Assembly (NCBI GenBank): GCA_003135055.1
Contig: PLDF01000159.1
Span: 1 to 64,000 of the forward strand
Direction: 5' to 3'
Length of the DNA: 64,000 nucleotides
Source of the DNA: Bryobacterales bacterium
GTDB lineage: Bacteria; Acidobacteriota; Terriglobia; Bryobacterales; Bryobacteraceae
Shown here: positions 16,938 through 24,770 of the stretch, piece by piece
Layout of the letters: each line of letters starts with the position of its first letter
Position numbering within the stretch: position 1 is the stretch's first letter
Notes under the pieces: model-generated
Databases searched by the model: none
Told to the model about the DNA's origin: nothing
Seen by the model: the letters and a program-made list of their open reading frames with translations, nothing else
Translations under genes and position numbers: made by a program

Positions 16938-18353
16938 TTACATGGCGATCAGATCGAACGACTGGCCCCGAGCGGGCGCCTGCGCATCCAACTGGTAGGC
17001 GGAGTGCAACGCGTTGGCCAAAGCGGCCGATTGCTGCGGCTCGCCATGCACCAGAAAGACTTGTCGCAGCGCCGGCTTGAGCGGCTTGATCCACTCCAGC
17101 AGGTCCTTTTGATCGGCGTGGGCGCTGAGCGAATCCAGGCTTTGGATTTCCGCACGCACGCGCATCGGCTCACCGAATATCTTCACTTCCGGCTGCTTCC
17201 GCACCAGCTTTCGGCCCAGCGTGTTTTCCGCCTGGAAGCCGGTGATCAGCACCGCATTGCGCGGATCTTCGATACTGTTGCGCAGGTGGTGCAGGATGCG
17301 GCCCTGCTCGCACATGCCGGAGGCGGAGATCACCACGAACGGGCCGTGCAGATCGTTCAGCTTCTTCGATTCGGCCGCGTCGCGGACATATTGCAGACGC
17401 TGGAATCCGAAAGGATTCTCGCCTTGATCGAGGTACGCCTTCGTCCCGGCGTCGAAACACTCCGGGTGGGCGCGATGCACGGCCGTCACGTTGATGGCGA
17501 GCGGGCTATCCACAAAAATCGGAATGTTGACAATCCGCCTGGCGTTCGTCAGCTCATGCAGCAGCAGCACCAGCTGCTGCGTGCGGCCAACGGCAAACGC
17601 CGGAACCACGATGCGCCCGCCGCGTTTCGCCGTACGGTTCACAACCTCGGCCAGCTTATCGGCGGCATGGCCGATCTGCTTGTGAAGCTTGCCGCCGTAG
17701 GTGCTCTCGAGAATCAGATAATCGGCTGGCGGCAGCGTTTCGGGGTCGCGAACAATCGGCAGCCCGGGCCGGCCCACGTCGCCCGAAAAGCCCAGGCGGA
17801 CGGGCTTCGAGCCGGTGGAATCGGTGAGTACGATGCTCGACGAGCCCAGAATATGGCCGGCATCCACGCACTCATAGCTCAAGCCGGGGAATAGCGTGGC
17901 CGGCTGATGGTATGGCACGGGGTGAAAAAGCGGCAGCGTGCGCTCGGCGTCCTGCATGGTGTAAAGCGGATCGACTGGCGCGCAGTCCAGGCCCAAAGAC
18001 TTCCGGCGATCGCAGCGGCGGTTGACGAAATCCGCATCGCTTTCCTGGATGTGCGCCGTATCGCGCAACATCCAATTGCAAAGGTCGATGGTGGCCGGGG
18101 TGGCGTAGATCGGGCCGGAGAATCCGTTCTTGACCACCGTCGGCAGATTGCCGCTGTGGTCGATATGCGCGTGCGAAAGGACGACGGCGTCGATGGTGGA
18201 AGCGTCGAAGGGCAGATGGCGGTTCTTCTGGTCCGCCTCTTTGCGCCGGCCCTGATAGAGACCGCAATCGAGCAGAATCCGCTTGCCGCCGGCCTCTATC
18301 AGGTGCATGGACCCGGTGACAGTCCCGGCGGCGCCCCAAAACGTTATTTTCAT
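16938..18353 (-). CDS. beta-CASP metallo-beta-lactamase-fold RNase
   Basis: 471-aa cytoplasmic nuclease of the MBL/beta-CASP type (COG1236-like, related to CPSF-73 and YSH1). The metal motif SHAHIDHSG is at residues 60-68 (H61, H63, D65, H66). Further motifs are GHILGSSSI (His of motif 3), FSGDVGR (Asp), the beta-CASP insert with VPAFAVGRTQQ and a final SLSAHADQKDLLEW with VHGEPQQ in the RNA-specificity (RMMBL) domain. Such enzymes cut or trim RNA; the target is unknown. The N-terminal MKITFWGAAGTVTGSMHLIE is the canonical family start. Confidence 0.92.
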   Translation of the reverse strand: MKITFWGAAGTVTGSMHLIEAGGKRILLDCGLYQGRRKEADQKNRHLPFDASTIDAVVLSHAHIDHSGNLPTVVKNGFSGPIYATPATIDLCNWMLRDTAHIQESDADFVNRRCDRRKSLGLDCAPVDPLYTMQDAERTLPLFHPVPYHQPATLFPGLSYECVDAGHILGSSSIVLTDSTGSKPVRLGFSGDVGRPGLPIVRDPETLPPADYLILESTYGGKLHKQIGHAADKLAEVVNRTAKRGGRIVVPAFAVGRTQQLVLLLHELTNARRIVNIPIFVDSPLAINVTAVHRAHPECFDAGTKAYLDQGENPFGFQRLQYVRDAAESKKLNDLHGPFVVISASGMCEQGRILHHLRNSIEDPRNAVLITGFQAENTLGRKLVRKQPEVKIFGEPMRVRAEIQSLDSLSAHADQKDLLEWIKPLKPALRQVFLVHGEPQQSAALANALHSAYQLDAQAPARGQSFDLIAM

Positions 18354-18386
18354 TACCCCTCGGAAAGCGTAATGGTATCAGAAGAA

Positions 18387-18947
18387 TTACTTGCCCACGA
18401 CCTGAAGGTTATTGGCCACCGAAAATACGTCGGGGACGGTATTTGCGCGGACTTCGGCGAGGTTCTTATCGGCCGCGTTGTCGACGACGCCCACCAGGGT
18501 CACCTTGCCGTTCTCCACAATGATGTGGATGGGCGGCACCGCCTGCATGGCGTACCGGTTTAGCGCAGGCTCGCTATATATGGCGCGGTATTCGGCGCGG
18601 CGGACTTGGTCGTCCATCGGCGAGAGAGGCAAGACTTCAATCCGGTTGTCGACTTTGGTAACGCCTTCAATCTTTTTCACCACGTTGCCCGCATCGGTCT
18701 TCAGTGTGGGATTGGTCACCTGGCCGTAGAGCGTGACCCCGGCGCCATTGACGCTATACGCGAGGTTGTCGAACACGCCGTAGTACGGCAGCATGACGAG
18801 CTCGTGACGGACTTCGCGCGAGATTCGGTCCTGCCCGTTATTCGCCTGTAGGGCGTTCATCCGGTCGCCGGATCCGCTGTTTTTCTGAGCCGCGGCGAGG
18901 CCGGTGGCGAGAGTCAGAGCGCCAAAGTAGACTGCGTAACGTTGCAT
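18387..18947 (-). CDS. exported BON-domain protein
   Basis: 186-aa protein. The ATG at 18947 is preceded by a near-perfect ribosome binding site (AGGAGGTG, 6 bases upstream) and gives a signal peptide (MQRYAVYFGALTLATGLAAA). Two BON repeats follow: about 40-105 (ISREVRHELVMLPYYGVFDN, then GVTLYGQVTNP and VKKIEGVTKVDNRIEVLP) and 110-183 (PPIHIIVENGKVTLVGVVDN, then VANNLQVV). BON domains bind phospholipid or sugar surfaces in the periplasm, as in OsmY. It precedes the RNase gene by 33 bp on the same strand and may share its transcript. Confidence 0.85.
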   Translation of the reverse strand: MQRYAVYFGALTLATGLAAAQKNSGSGDRMNALQANNGQDRISREVRHELVMLPYYGVFDNLAYSVNGAGVTLYGQVTNPTLKTDAGNVVKKIEGVTKVDNRIEVLPLSPMDDQVRRAEYRAIYSEPALNRYAMQAVPPIHIIVENGKVTLVGVVDNAADKNLAEVRANTVPDVFSVANNLQVVGK

Positions 18948-19012
18948 TAAAACACCTCCTGCGGAGTCAAGGATAGCAATCGCGGCGCCAGAGCGATAGC
19001 GCAAGGCTTCAG

Positions 19013-19438
19013 CTATAATGCCACTCGTTTATCGATGGGTCGCGGGGCGGGCACATGCCAGAGGTGCTTAAGCGCCTCGTCTGTGGGTTCGTGTCTTGGC
19101 CCAGCGCACCGGTCGCTGGTGTGGCGGTATTCGACGATGTCCGTGACCAACGTATACGACTCAAGCACGGACTGATAGGCTGCGTAGTCTCGACGCAAGA
19201 GTTTGTCCATGGAAGGGCCGCTCCTGATTCGGTAATGGACGAATGCAAGCTCAGTCGCAAGATTGCCCTCCAGTTTGTGAAGTTCGTTCAGATCCGCTCC
19301 CGCCTTGAGCCGCCCGTCAACAGCTTTTGCGCTCCGATAGACCGATTGCATCTCAATCCGCGCTCGCTCCGCTGAACTTCGGCAGCCTATTGCGACGGCG
19401 ACAAGCAGAATAGGCGGGAACCTGGGCGATGTGCTCAT
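19013..19438 (-). CDS. putative small lipoprotein
   Basis: 141-aa unknown protein. The ATG at 19438 gives a hydrophobic start (PPILLVAVAIGC) with a cysteine in a weak lipobox (AIGC), so lipid anchoring is plausible though the n-region has just one arginine. The rest is helical and charged (LHKLEGNLATELAFVHYRIR, DKLLRRDYAAYQSVLESY) with no recognised family. It is divergent from the nuclease-like/PIN pair, with 64 bp between the start codons. A second in-frame ATG at 19459 is possible but would shift the signal peptide inward. Confidence 0.55.
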   Translation of the reverse strand: MSTSPRFPPILLVAVAIGCRSSAERARIEMQSVYRSAKAVDGRLKAGADLNELHKLEGNLATELAFVHYRIRSGPSMDKLLRRDYAAYQSVLESYTLVTDIVEYRHTSDRCAGPRHEPTDEALKHLWHVPAPRPIDKRVAL

Positions 19439-19502
19439 AGCTCGGTGGTCCCTTGACATGATGGGCCTTAACCCCGTCCAACGCCGGTGCTACCCTAAAC
19501 AC

Positions 19503-19943
19503 ATGCCTCTCCAGCCGAGTATTGTGGTGACCAGCCCCGACTCGCCCAAGGTTCTGCTTGTAGTCAATGTACAGGGTAGCGCCGCGGACGTGACCGGTGC
19601 GGAGACGGATCTTAAGGTTTACATGGCCCGAATGAGTTGTCCTGTCGGGATGCTGGTCACCCCTGAGCAAGCACGCTTCTACATCAACCGCTTTACGGAC
19701 TACACACCGCAGACTGTCGAGCTGATTGGTGAGTGTCCAACCATCGATTTGCTGGGCGCGCCGGAAAAAGTGGTTGAGCCATATCTGGAATGGTTCGTGC
19801 AAGAGTGGCTCGAAGGCCTGTCAGGCGGCGCGCGCCGATCATGGCCGTCCCCGGTTCGTGAAGCCATCGAATTCAGCGTGCTGCCGATGGTCACCGGTAG
19901 CCACGTGCGTGCCGGCGGTCCGCGCTGGCGCCGCGCCGGCTGA
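19503..19943 (+). CDS. degenerate restriction-endonuclease-like protein, first gene of a PIN pair
   Basis: 146-aa protein. IVVTSPDSPKVLLVVNVQG resembles the core strand pair of PD-(D/E)xK nuclease-fold proteins, in which the second strand normally carries ExK (LLVVEVK); here it reads NVQ, so the catalytic residues look lost. KVYMARMSCPVGMLVTPEQA and RFYINRFTDY continue the fold. The C-terminal third is helical. It ends 7 bases before the PIN-domain gene and both surely share a transcript. From memory, similar two-gene pairs occur in other soil bacteria, but I cannot verify this. It could be an antitoxin-like partner, an inactive DNA-binding protein, or part of a defence module. The start at 19503 fits the fold; earlier codons overlap the divergent gene. 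Confidence 0.6.
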   Translation: MPLQPSIVVTSPDSPKVLLVVNVQGSAADVTGAETDLKVYMARMSCPVGMLVTPEQARFYINRFTDYTPQTVELIGECPTIDLLGAPEKVVEPYLEWFVQEWLEGLSGGARRSWPSPVREAIEFSVLPMVTGSHVRAGGPRWRRAG

Positions 19944-19950
19944 GGGGCGC

Positions 19951-20625
19951 ATGCGCCATGTCCTTGTGGAAACGAACTGGGTCTTTGCCTATGCAGCGCC
20001 GGGACACCACAAAGTCCTTGACGCGGTCGCACTCCTCGAGCGCGCGCGAGCTAATGATTTGCAGCTCCACCTTCCGGCGTTATGCCTGACCGAAGCGCGG
20101 CATGCCATCTTGAACAAATGCCAGCCGCGGTACGAAGCGAATGCGATTCGGCAGTTTCTCGCGAGAGCAAAGTCGGAGCAAACCGTATCCGCGGATCAGG
20201 CACGCGCAGCGCGAGAAGTGCTGTACCTTTTCGAACGGCAGGTCCAAACAGAGATCGGACAGCTTGACGACGTCCTGTCGTCCCTTCACACGATGCCAGG
20301 TCTTGAACAATTTCCTCTCAATGAACGTATGCTTGAGCGAGCGATAGATCTGGCGCGATCGGATCTGTGGTTAAAGCCGTTTGACCAGGCGATACTGGCC
20401 GCGGTTCTGGTCCGTGCCGAGGAACTCCGCGCAGCCGGCGAGACAGATCTGTGCTTTTGCGAGATGGATGCCGATCTGCAGCCGTGGGCCGATCGCGGCG
20501 GGGCTAAGCAGCCACTAACAAGCTATTATGATGACGCGCGGGTTTGGGTCTATGGCGATTTCAACATGGATTCGCCGGCGATGCCCCATGATTGGCCCGA
20601 TTTCATCCCGCCCCGCGCGCGGTAA
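19951..20625 (+). CDS. PIN-domain protein, second gene of the pair
   Basis: 224-aa protein with PIN-like features. The first acidic site appears as HVLVETNWVFAYA, with Glu where most PIN proteins have Asp; the second is LTEARHAIL; the last ones are KPFDQAILAAV and FCEMDADLQPW. It is longer than a VapC toxin (about 130 aa), with an inserted helical segment (about 55-130) and a C-terminal tail containing DDARVWVYGDF. PIN proteins are usually Mg2+-dependent RNases. A GAGGGG ribosome binding site precedes the ATG, which is 7 bases after the stop of the nuclease-like gene, so the pair is coupled. Toxin, RNA-processing or defence roles are all possible. Confidence 0.7.
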   Translation: MRHVLVETNWVFAYAAPGHHKVLDAVALLERARANDLQLHLPALCLTEARHAILNKCQPRYEANAIRQFLARAKSEQTVSADQARAAREVLYLFERQVQTEIGQLDDVLSSLHTMPGLEQFPLNERMLERAIDLARSDLWLKPFDQAILAAVLVRAEELRAAGETDLCFCEMDADLQPWADRGGAKQPLTSYYDDARVWVYGDFNMDSPAMPHDWPDFIPPRAR

Positions 20626-20651
20626 ACTAGAAGTTAATCCCTTTTATTCCC

Positions 20652-22520
20652 ATGGAAACGCCTACTGCTACCCGTGCACTGGAATTCCGCGAGCAACTGT
20701 CGCGGCGCGTCGTCGTTGCCGATGGGGCCATGGGGACCGTGCTCTATTCGCGCGGCGTGTTCATCAACCGCTGCTTCGACGAGCTGAATCTGTCGTCGCC
20801 CGATCTGGTGCGGCAGATTCATCAGGAGTATGTCAAGGCCGGCGCGGAGATCGTTGAGACCAATACTTACGGCGCCAGCCGTTTGCGCCTTGGCGCGTTC
20901 GGCCTCGGCGAGAAGGTGAGGGACATCAACCGCGCGGGGGTGCGCATCGCGCGAGAGGCCGCCAAGGAACAGGCCTGGGTGGCGGGGGCGGTCGGTCCGC
21001 TGGGCGTTCGCATCGAGCCGCTGGGGCCTACGTCGTTCGCCGAAGCGCGCGCCGCGTTCCGCGAGCAGACCGACGCGCTGGTGGAAGCCGGGGTCGATCT
21101 GCTGATCCTCGAAACCTTCGCCAATTTGGATGAGCTGCGTGAAGCGGCCGCGGCCGCGCGCGAATCCGCGGGTAAAGATATGGTGATCGTCGCGCAGGTG
21201 ACCATCGACGATTTCGGGCATCTGCCCGGTGGAACCGACACGGCAACCTTCACCCGCGAGATGGATGCGATGCCCGTAGACGTCATCGGGCTGAACTGCT
21301 CGGTGGGCCCCAAGGCCACGCTCGAAACCCTCGAGGTGATGATGCAGTATTCCGCCAAGCCCATGAGCGCCATGCCCAATGCGGGCGTGCCGCAGCGGGT
21401 GGAAGGCCGCAACATGTACCTGTGCTCGCCGGAATACATGTCGCAGTACGCGCGGCGCATGTTGTGGGCGGGCGTCAAGATCATCGGCGGGTGCTGCGGC
21501 ACCACGCCCGAGCACATCAAGCTGATCCGCTCCGAAACGCGGTCGCTGCAGCCGAAACAGAAGAAGCTCAGCGTGACGGTGGAAGAGCCGCAATCGAAGG
21601 CGCATGCGCTGCCGGGCGTGCCCGTGGCGCAAAAGTCGAAGCTGGGCGCGAAGCTGGCGGCGGGAAAGTTCGTGGCATTCGTCGAGATTCTGCCGCCGCG
21701 CGGAGTGGACGCGTCGCGCGAAATCGCAGGCGCGAAATTGTGCGCCGAGCATGGCATCGATTGCATCAACGTGCCCGACGGCCCACGGGCCAGCGCCCGC
21801 CTGAGCGCGCAGGTGACGTGCCAGCTTATCCAGCAGCATGCCGGAATTGAAGCGGTCAACCATTTCTGCTGCCGCGACCGCAATATTTTGGGCATCCAAT
21901 CGGAGTTGCTGGGCGCGCACACGGCGGGCGTCCGCAACTTGATCTGCATCACAGGCGATCCGCCGCGCATGGGGGCGTATCCGGACGCGACCGCGGTATT
22001 CGACGTGGACGCCATCGGCTTGGTAAACATCGTCAACAACCTGAATCACGGCCTGGATATCGGCGGCAACCCGATGGGTTCGCAGACGGCGCTGCTGATC
22101 GGCGTGGGCGCAAATCCGGGCGCGCTGAATATGGACGAAGAGATCCGGCGCTTCGATTGGAAGGTGGAGGCGGGCGCTGAGTACATCGTCACGCAGCCGG
22201 TGTTCGATCTCGATCTGCTCGAGAAATTCATGCGGCGCATCGAGCACGCGAAGGTTCCGGTGGTTTGCGGCATCTGGCCGCTCACCAGCTTCCGCAACGC
22301 CGAGTTCATGGTGAATGAGCTGCGCGTACCGGTTCCGGACGAGTACATGGAACGCATGCGGCGCGTGGATAGCGCGGAAAAAGCGCGCGAAGAAGGCGTC
22401 GCCATCGCCAGCGAGATGACCGCGCGCGTGCGCCACATGGTGCAGGGCGTCCAGTTGAGCGCGCCCTTCGGCCGCTACCAGATGGCGCTCGATGTAGCCG
22501 AAGCCATCGGACCGCGGTAA
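20652..22520 (+). CDS. bifunctional homocysteine S-methyltransferase / methylenetetrahydrofolate reductase
   Basis: 622-aa fusion like Bacillus YitJ. The N-terminal half (about 10-295) is a homocysteine methyltransferase barrel: VVADGAMGTVLYSRG at the start, the zinc cysteine in GLNCSVGP and the Cys pair in GGCCGTTPEHIK. The C-terminal half (about 325-620) is an MTHFR barrel: FVEILPPRGVD, NVPDGPRASARLSA, ICITGDPPRMG and EYIVTQPVFDLD. Together the two halves would reduce 5,10-methylene-THF and use a methyl group to make methionine, though the methyl donor of the first half may differ. It is followed by the Sua5-like gene after 11 bp. Confidence 0.93.
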   Translation: METPTATRALEFREQLSRRVVVADGAMGTVLYSRGVFINRCFDELNLSSPDLVRQIHQEYVKAGAEIVETNTYGASRLRLGAFGLGEKVRDINRAGVRIAREAAKEQAWVAGAVGPLGVRIEPLGPTSFAEARAAFREQTDALVEAGVDLLILETFANLDELREAAAAARESAGKDMVIVAQVTIDDFGHLPGGTDTATFTREMDAMPVDVIGLNCSVGPKATLETLEVMMQYSAKPMSAMPNAGVPQRVEGRNMYLCSPEYMSQYARRMLWAGVKIIGGCCGTTPEHIKLIRSETRSLQPKQKKLSVTVEEPQSKAHALPGVPVAQKSKLGAKLAAGKFVAFVEILPPRGVDASREIAGAKLCAEHGIDCINVPDGPRASARLSAQVTCQLIQQHAGIEAVNHFCCRDRNILGIQSELLGAHTAGVRNLICITGDPPRMGAYPDATAVFDVDAIGLVNIVNNLNHGLDIGGNPMGSQTALLIGVGANPGALNMDEEIRRFDWKVEAGAEYIVTQPVFDLDLLEKFMRRIEHAKVPVVCGIWPLTSFRNAEFMVNELRVPVPDEYMERMRRVDSAEKAREEGVAIASEMTARVRHMVQGVQLSAPFGRYQMALDVAEAIGPR

Positions 22521-22531
22521 GATCGAATCCC

Positions 22532-23164
22532 ATGGCCACCGACCTGGTAGAGATCAATCCGGAGGCTCCGCAGCAGGACCTGCTTGAGCGCGCCGCCGCC
22601 CTGATCCGCCGCGGGCGGGTGGTGGCGATTCCCAGCGATGCGCTCTATACGCTGGTGGCGGACCCGTTCAGCTTGCGCGCCGTCTCCCAGGTATTCAAAG
22701 CGAAAGGGCGCGAGCCGCACCGCTCGCTGCCGCTGCTGGTGCGCGACGCGCTGATGGCGGAGGAATACGCGGGCGAGCTGAACAACCGCTTTGCCATTCT
22801 CACGCGGCGCTTCTGGCCGGGGCCGCTGACCATCATCGTTCCGGCGTCGGCGAAGCTGCCGCTCAAAGTCACCGGCAACACCGGGCGGCTGGCGATGCGG
22901 CAATCGCGCTCGATAGTGGCCAATCAACTGATCGCGATGCTGAATCATCCGCTGATTTCCACCAGCGCCAATATCTCCGGCAGCCCGACGTGCCGCAGCG
23001 GGATTGAGGTGTTTGGCATGATGGACGGCCGCGTCGAGCTGGTGCTCGATGGCGGCGCCTGCGCGGGCCCGGGCGCCACCACGGTGGATATTACCGATCC
23101 GATTTGGAAGGTGATCCGCGCCGGCGCGATTGAAGAGAAGGAAATCGCGGAGTGTTTGGGGTAG
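22532..23164 (+). CDS. Sua5/YciO/YrdC family protein (threonylcarbamoyl-AMP synthase-like)
   Basis: 210-aa protein with one YrdC domain. Landmarks are RRGRVVAIPSDALYTLVADP (KxR/T-type substrate entry), FKAKGREPHRSLPLLV, FWPGPLTII and HPLISTSANISGSPT, the latter typical of the family. Full enzymes make threonylcarbamoyl-AMP for the t6A37 modification of tRNA. The absence of a separate Sua5 C-terminal domain makes it YrdC/YciO-like in size. It sits 11 bp behind the methyltransferase/MTHFR fusion gene, probably on the same transcript. Confidence 0.87.
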   Translation: MATDLVEINPEAPQQDLLERAAALIRRGRVVAIPSDALYTLVADPFSLRAVSQVFKAKGREPHRSLPLLVRDALMAEEYAGELNNRFAILTRRFWPGPLTIIVPASAKLPLKVTGNTGRLAMRQSRSIVANQLIAMLNHPLISTSANISGSPTCRSGIEVFGMMDGRVELVLDGGACAGPGATTVDITDPIWKVIRAGAIEEKEIAECLG

Positions 23165-23166
23165 CC

Positions 23167-23280
23167 GTGGGACCGGCCTCCCGGCCGGTCGCTTGGTAGG
23201 ACAGACCATCGCCTTTCGTGGTCTGTCATCTTTCGCCAAAGTGCGTCCGCCTGACAGACGGCAAAAAACGATGTCCCACC
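23167..23280. repeat. R3 element, plus orientation
   Basis: Contains GGCCTCCCGGCCGGTCGCTT, then GGACAGACCATCGCCTTTCG with TGGTCTGTC as its partial inverse, then GACAGACGGCAAAAAACGAT and GTCCCACC. Near-identical copies lie at 48421-48533 (same orientation) and 46412-46510 (inverted). It fills the gap between the YrdC and DksA-like genes. Confidence 0.8.
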
Positions 23281-23344
23281 TTCAGCAAAGCCTGCGTCGA
23301 CGCCGAGTCCCGTGTGGCAGTATAGATGCAGGGAATTACAAAGC

Positions 23345-23704
23345 ATGAATACCGAACACTTTAAGAAGCTGCTGCTCGCCAAACGGCGCGAGCTCCGGGC
23401 CAGTCTCGCCGCTTTGGAGGAGGAAGCGTCGGCTTCGGGCGATGCCGAAGTTAGAGATTCCACGGACGCCGCCACCGCCTCGCAGGGCACGGCGGAAGCT
23501 TTCGAGGAAGGCTCCATAGTGTCGCAGACGCTGGAAGAAGTGCAGGACGCGCTACGCCGCATGGAAGACGGCAGCTACGGCAAATGCACTGTGTGCGGAC
23601 GCGAGATTGCGCCCGCGCGGCTGGAAGCGATTCCCTGGACGCCCTATTGCCTGGAAGACCAGGAAAAGTTGGACGCCAAGACCGTTCAAGGCGCCACGCT
23701 TTAA
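23345..23704 (+). CDS. DksA/TraR-type zinc-finger protein
   Basis: 119-aa protein of the DksA/TraR family. The N-terminal helices (about 1-75: FKKLLLAKRRELRASLAALE, then VSQTLEEVQDALRRMEDGSYG) form the coiled coil that enters the RNA polymerase secondary channel, and the C-terminal finger reads CTVCGREIAPARLEAIPWTP, then YCLED. The finger has CxxC but only one cysteine in its second half (CLED in place of CxxC), as in variant DksA proteins that fold without full zinc binding. The usual acidic tip is plausible at DAEVRDSTDAA. It stands between R3 and R1 repeat elements. Confidence 0.85.
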   Translation: MNTEHFKKLLLAKRRELRASLAALEEEASASGDAEVRDSTDAATASQGTAEAFEEGSIVSQTLEEVQDALRRMEDGSYGKCTVCGREIAPARLEAIPWTPYCLEDQEKLDAKTVQGATL

Positions 23705-23750
23705 AGACCTTCACAAATTGCGCGCGTTCCATGGGTCGGGTTACCGGCTC

Positions 23751-23862
23751 GTGGCGCACGTTCTCAACGTGCCGTGTCTGCACTCGTGCGGACACGTTTT
23801 GTCCGCCGGAAGAGACGCGTCCCCATGAGTGTGCACGCCGCACGCAAAAGTGCGTGCGCCAC
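23751..23862. repeat. R1 element, complete copy
   Basis: Begins GTGGCGCACG and ends TGCGTGCGCCAC, the same inverted ends as the copy at 5206-5334. Inside are GTGTCTGCACTCGTGCGGACAC, an imperfect hairpin at about 23773-23795, and CGTCCCCATGAGTGTG. It lies about 45 bp downstream of the DksA-like gene. Confidence 0.75.
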
Positions 23863-23894
23863 GGTTCCGATTCAAGCGTTCCATCATAGGCGAC

Positions 23895-24506
23895 CTATCT
23901 CCCCACCGGCACGCGCCGGCGCAGATAGTCGAAGAAGTTGAACAGGAAGGTCACTTCATGCTCCGGCTTGGGTGCTTCCTGCGTATTCGCGGGCAGTACG
24001 ATGACCAGGCGCTTGCCATCCGGCACCAGGTCGAAATCCGTCATGCCTCCAAGCTTCGAGAGCCAGACCCGAGGCTTCTCCGCCACGAATGAGTCGCCCT
24101 TCACCGTGTACTTTACGGCCATCATCCGGTCGCCGGACCGGTAGAGTAACTCGCGGTCCTTCCGCGGCCACATCGGGCTTTCTCCGCCGCTATTCGAGAT
24201 TTGCCACTTGCCGCCTTGCCCGGACGCCGGCAGCGGAGAAGCCCGCACGTATGCTTCGTACTTCCCAGACTCGTTCGATTGATAGGCCAGCCATTGCCCG
24301 TCGGGTGAGAAGACCGGGTCAAAGTCGGTGAACTGAGTCTTGAGAAACTGCTCCGGCTCTCCAGCCCTCAGCTGGTCTCCGCTCTCCTCGACTGGCACGG
24401 TCCGGATCTGCCAGTTGCCGGCCGCGTCGCAGAGTTCGGTATACGCCAGCCGTTTACCATCGGGCGAGAAAGACGCCGGGTACTGGGCTTTCTTGCCCTG
24501 CGTTTA
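23895..24506 (-). pseudogene. C-terminal fragment of a PD40/TolB-like beta-propeller protein
   Basis: An in-frame stretch without its N-terminus. It retains two PD40-type blades, YPASFSPDGKRLAYTE (about 24440-24490) and FDPVFSPDGQWLAYQSNESG, then LLYRSGDRMMAVKY and a C-terminal LFNFFDYLRRRVPVGR. Such tails end serine/threonine kinases or TolB-like proteins in Acidobacteria, which use them as sensor domains. An in-frame TAA at 24504-24506 marks the break; upstream (minus direction) the frame does not continue, and the adjoining sequence is an AT-rich patch leading into another gene. I read it as the remnant of a larger gene cut by an insertion or deletion. A GTG start inside is possible but would give a domain fragment. 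Confidence 0.65.
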
Positions 24507-24639
24507 TCTGCGGCCAAAGTCTTTAAGTTCTTCGAAGCCCGGCCTCTCAATAGATTGCCCCCCACAAGAACCTCGGTGAACGGTTGCATCGCTTTCGCGC
24601 CTTTCAGCCTTTTCCCCCGTTCTCCGGCTTTTTGGGGCC

Positions 24640-24770
24640 GCGAAACCGATGAAACCTTTATCAGTCACGCGATATTACAAAATTTTCCCGCCCATAGATA
24701 CAACAACTTACTCTCAACTTACCCTGATTGCGCCTTTCCTCCGTACTAACTTAGTAATGAGAAAACAATT
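24640..24770. promoter_or_regulatory. AT-rich leader in front of the 284-aa gene
   Basis: This patch is strikingly AT-rich against its neighbours (for example TATTACAAAATTTT and AACAACTTACTCTCAACTTA) and runs straight into the ATG at 24771. It probably holds the promoter of the following gene, but no clear -35/-10 pair or ribosome binding site can be fixed. Confidence 0.4.

Noticed and set aside
20634-22436. 600-codon minus-strand frame opposite the methyltransferase/MTHFR gene
   Set aside because: Composition is His/Arg/Ala-rich without motifs, and the plus strand encodes a complete two-domain enzyme.
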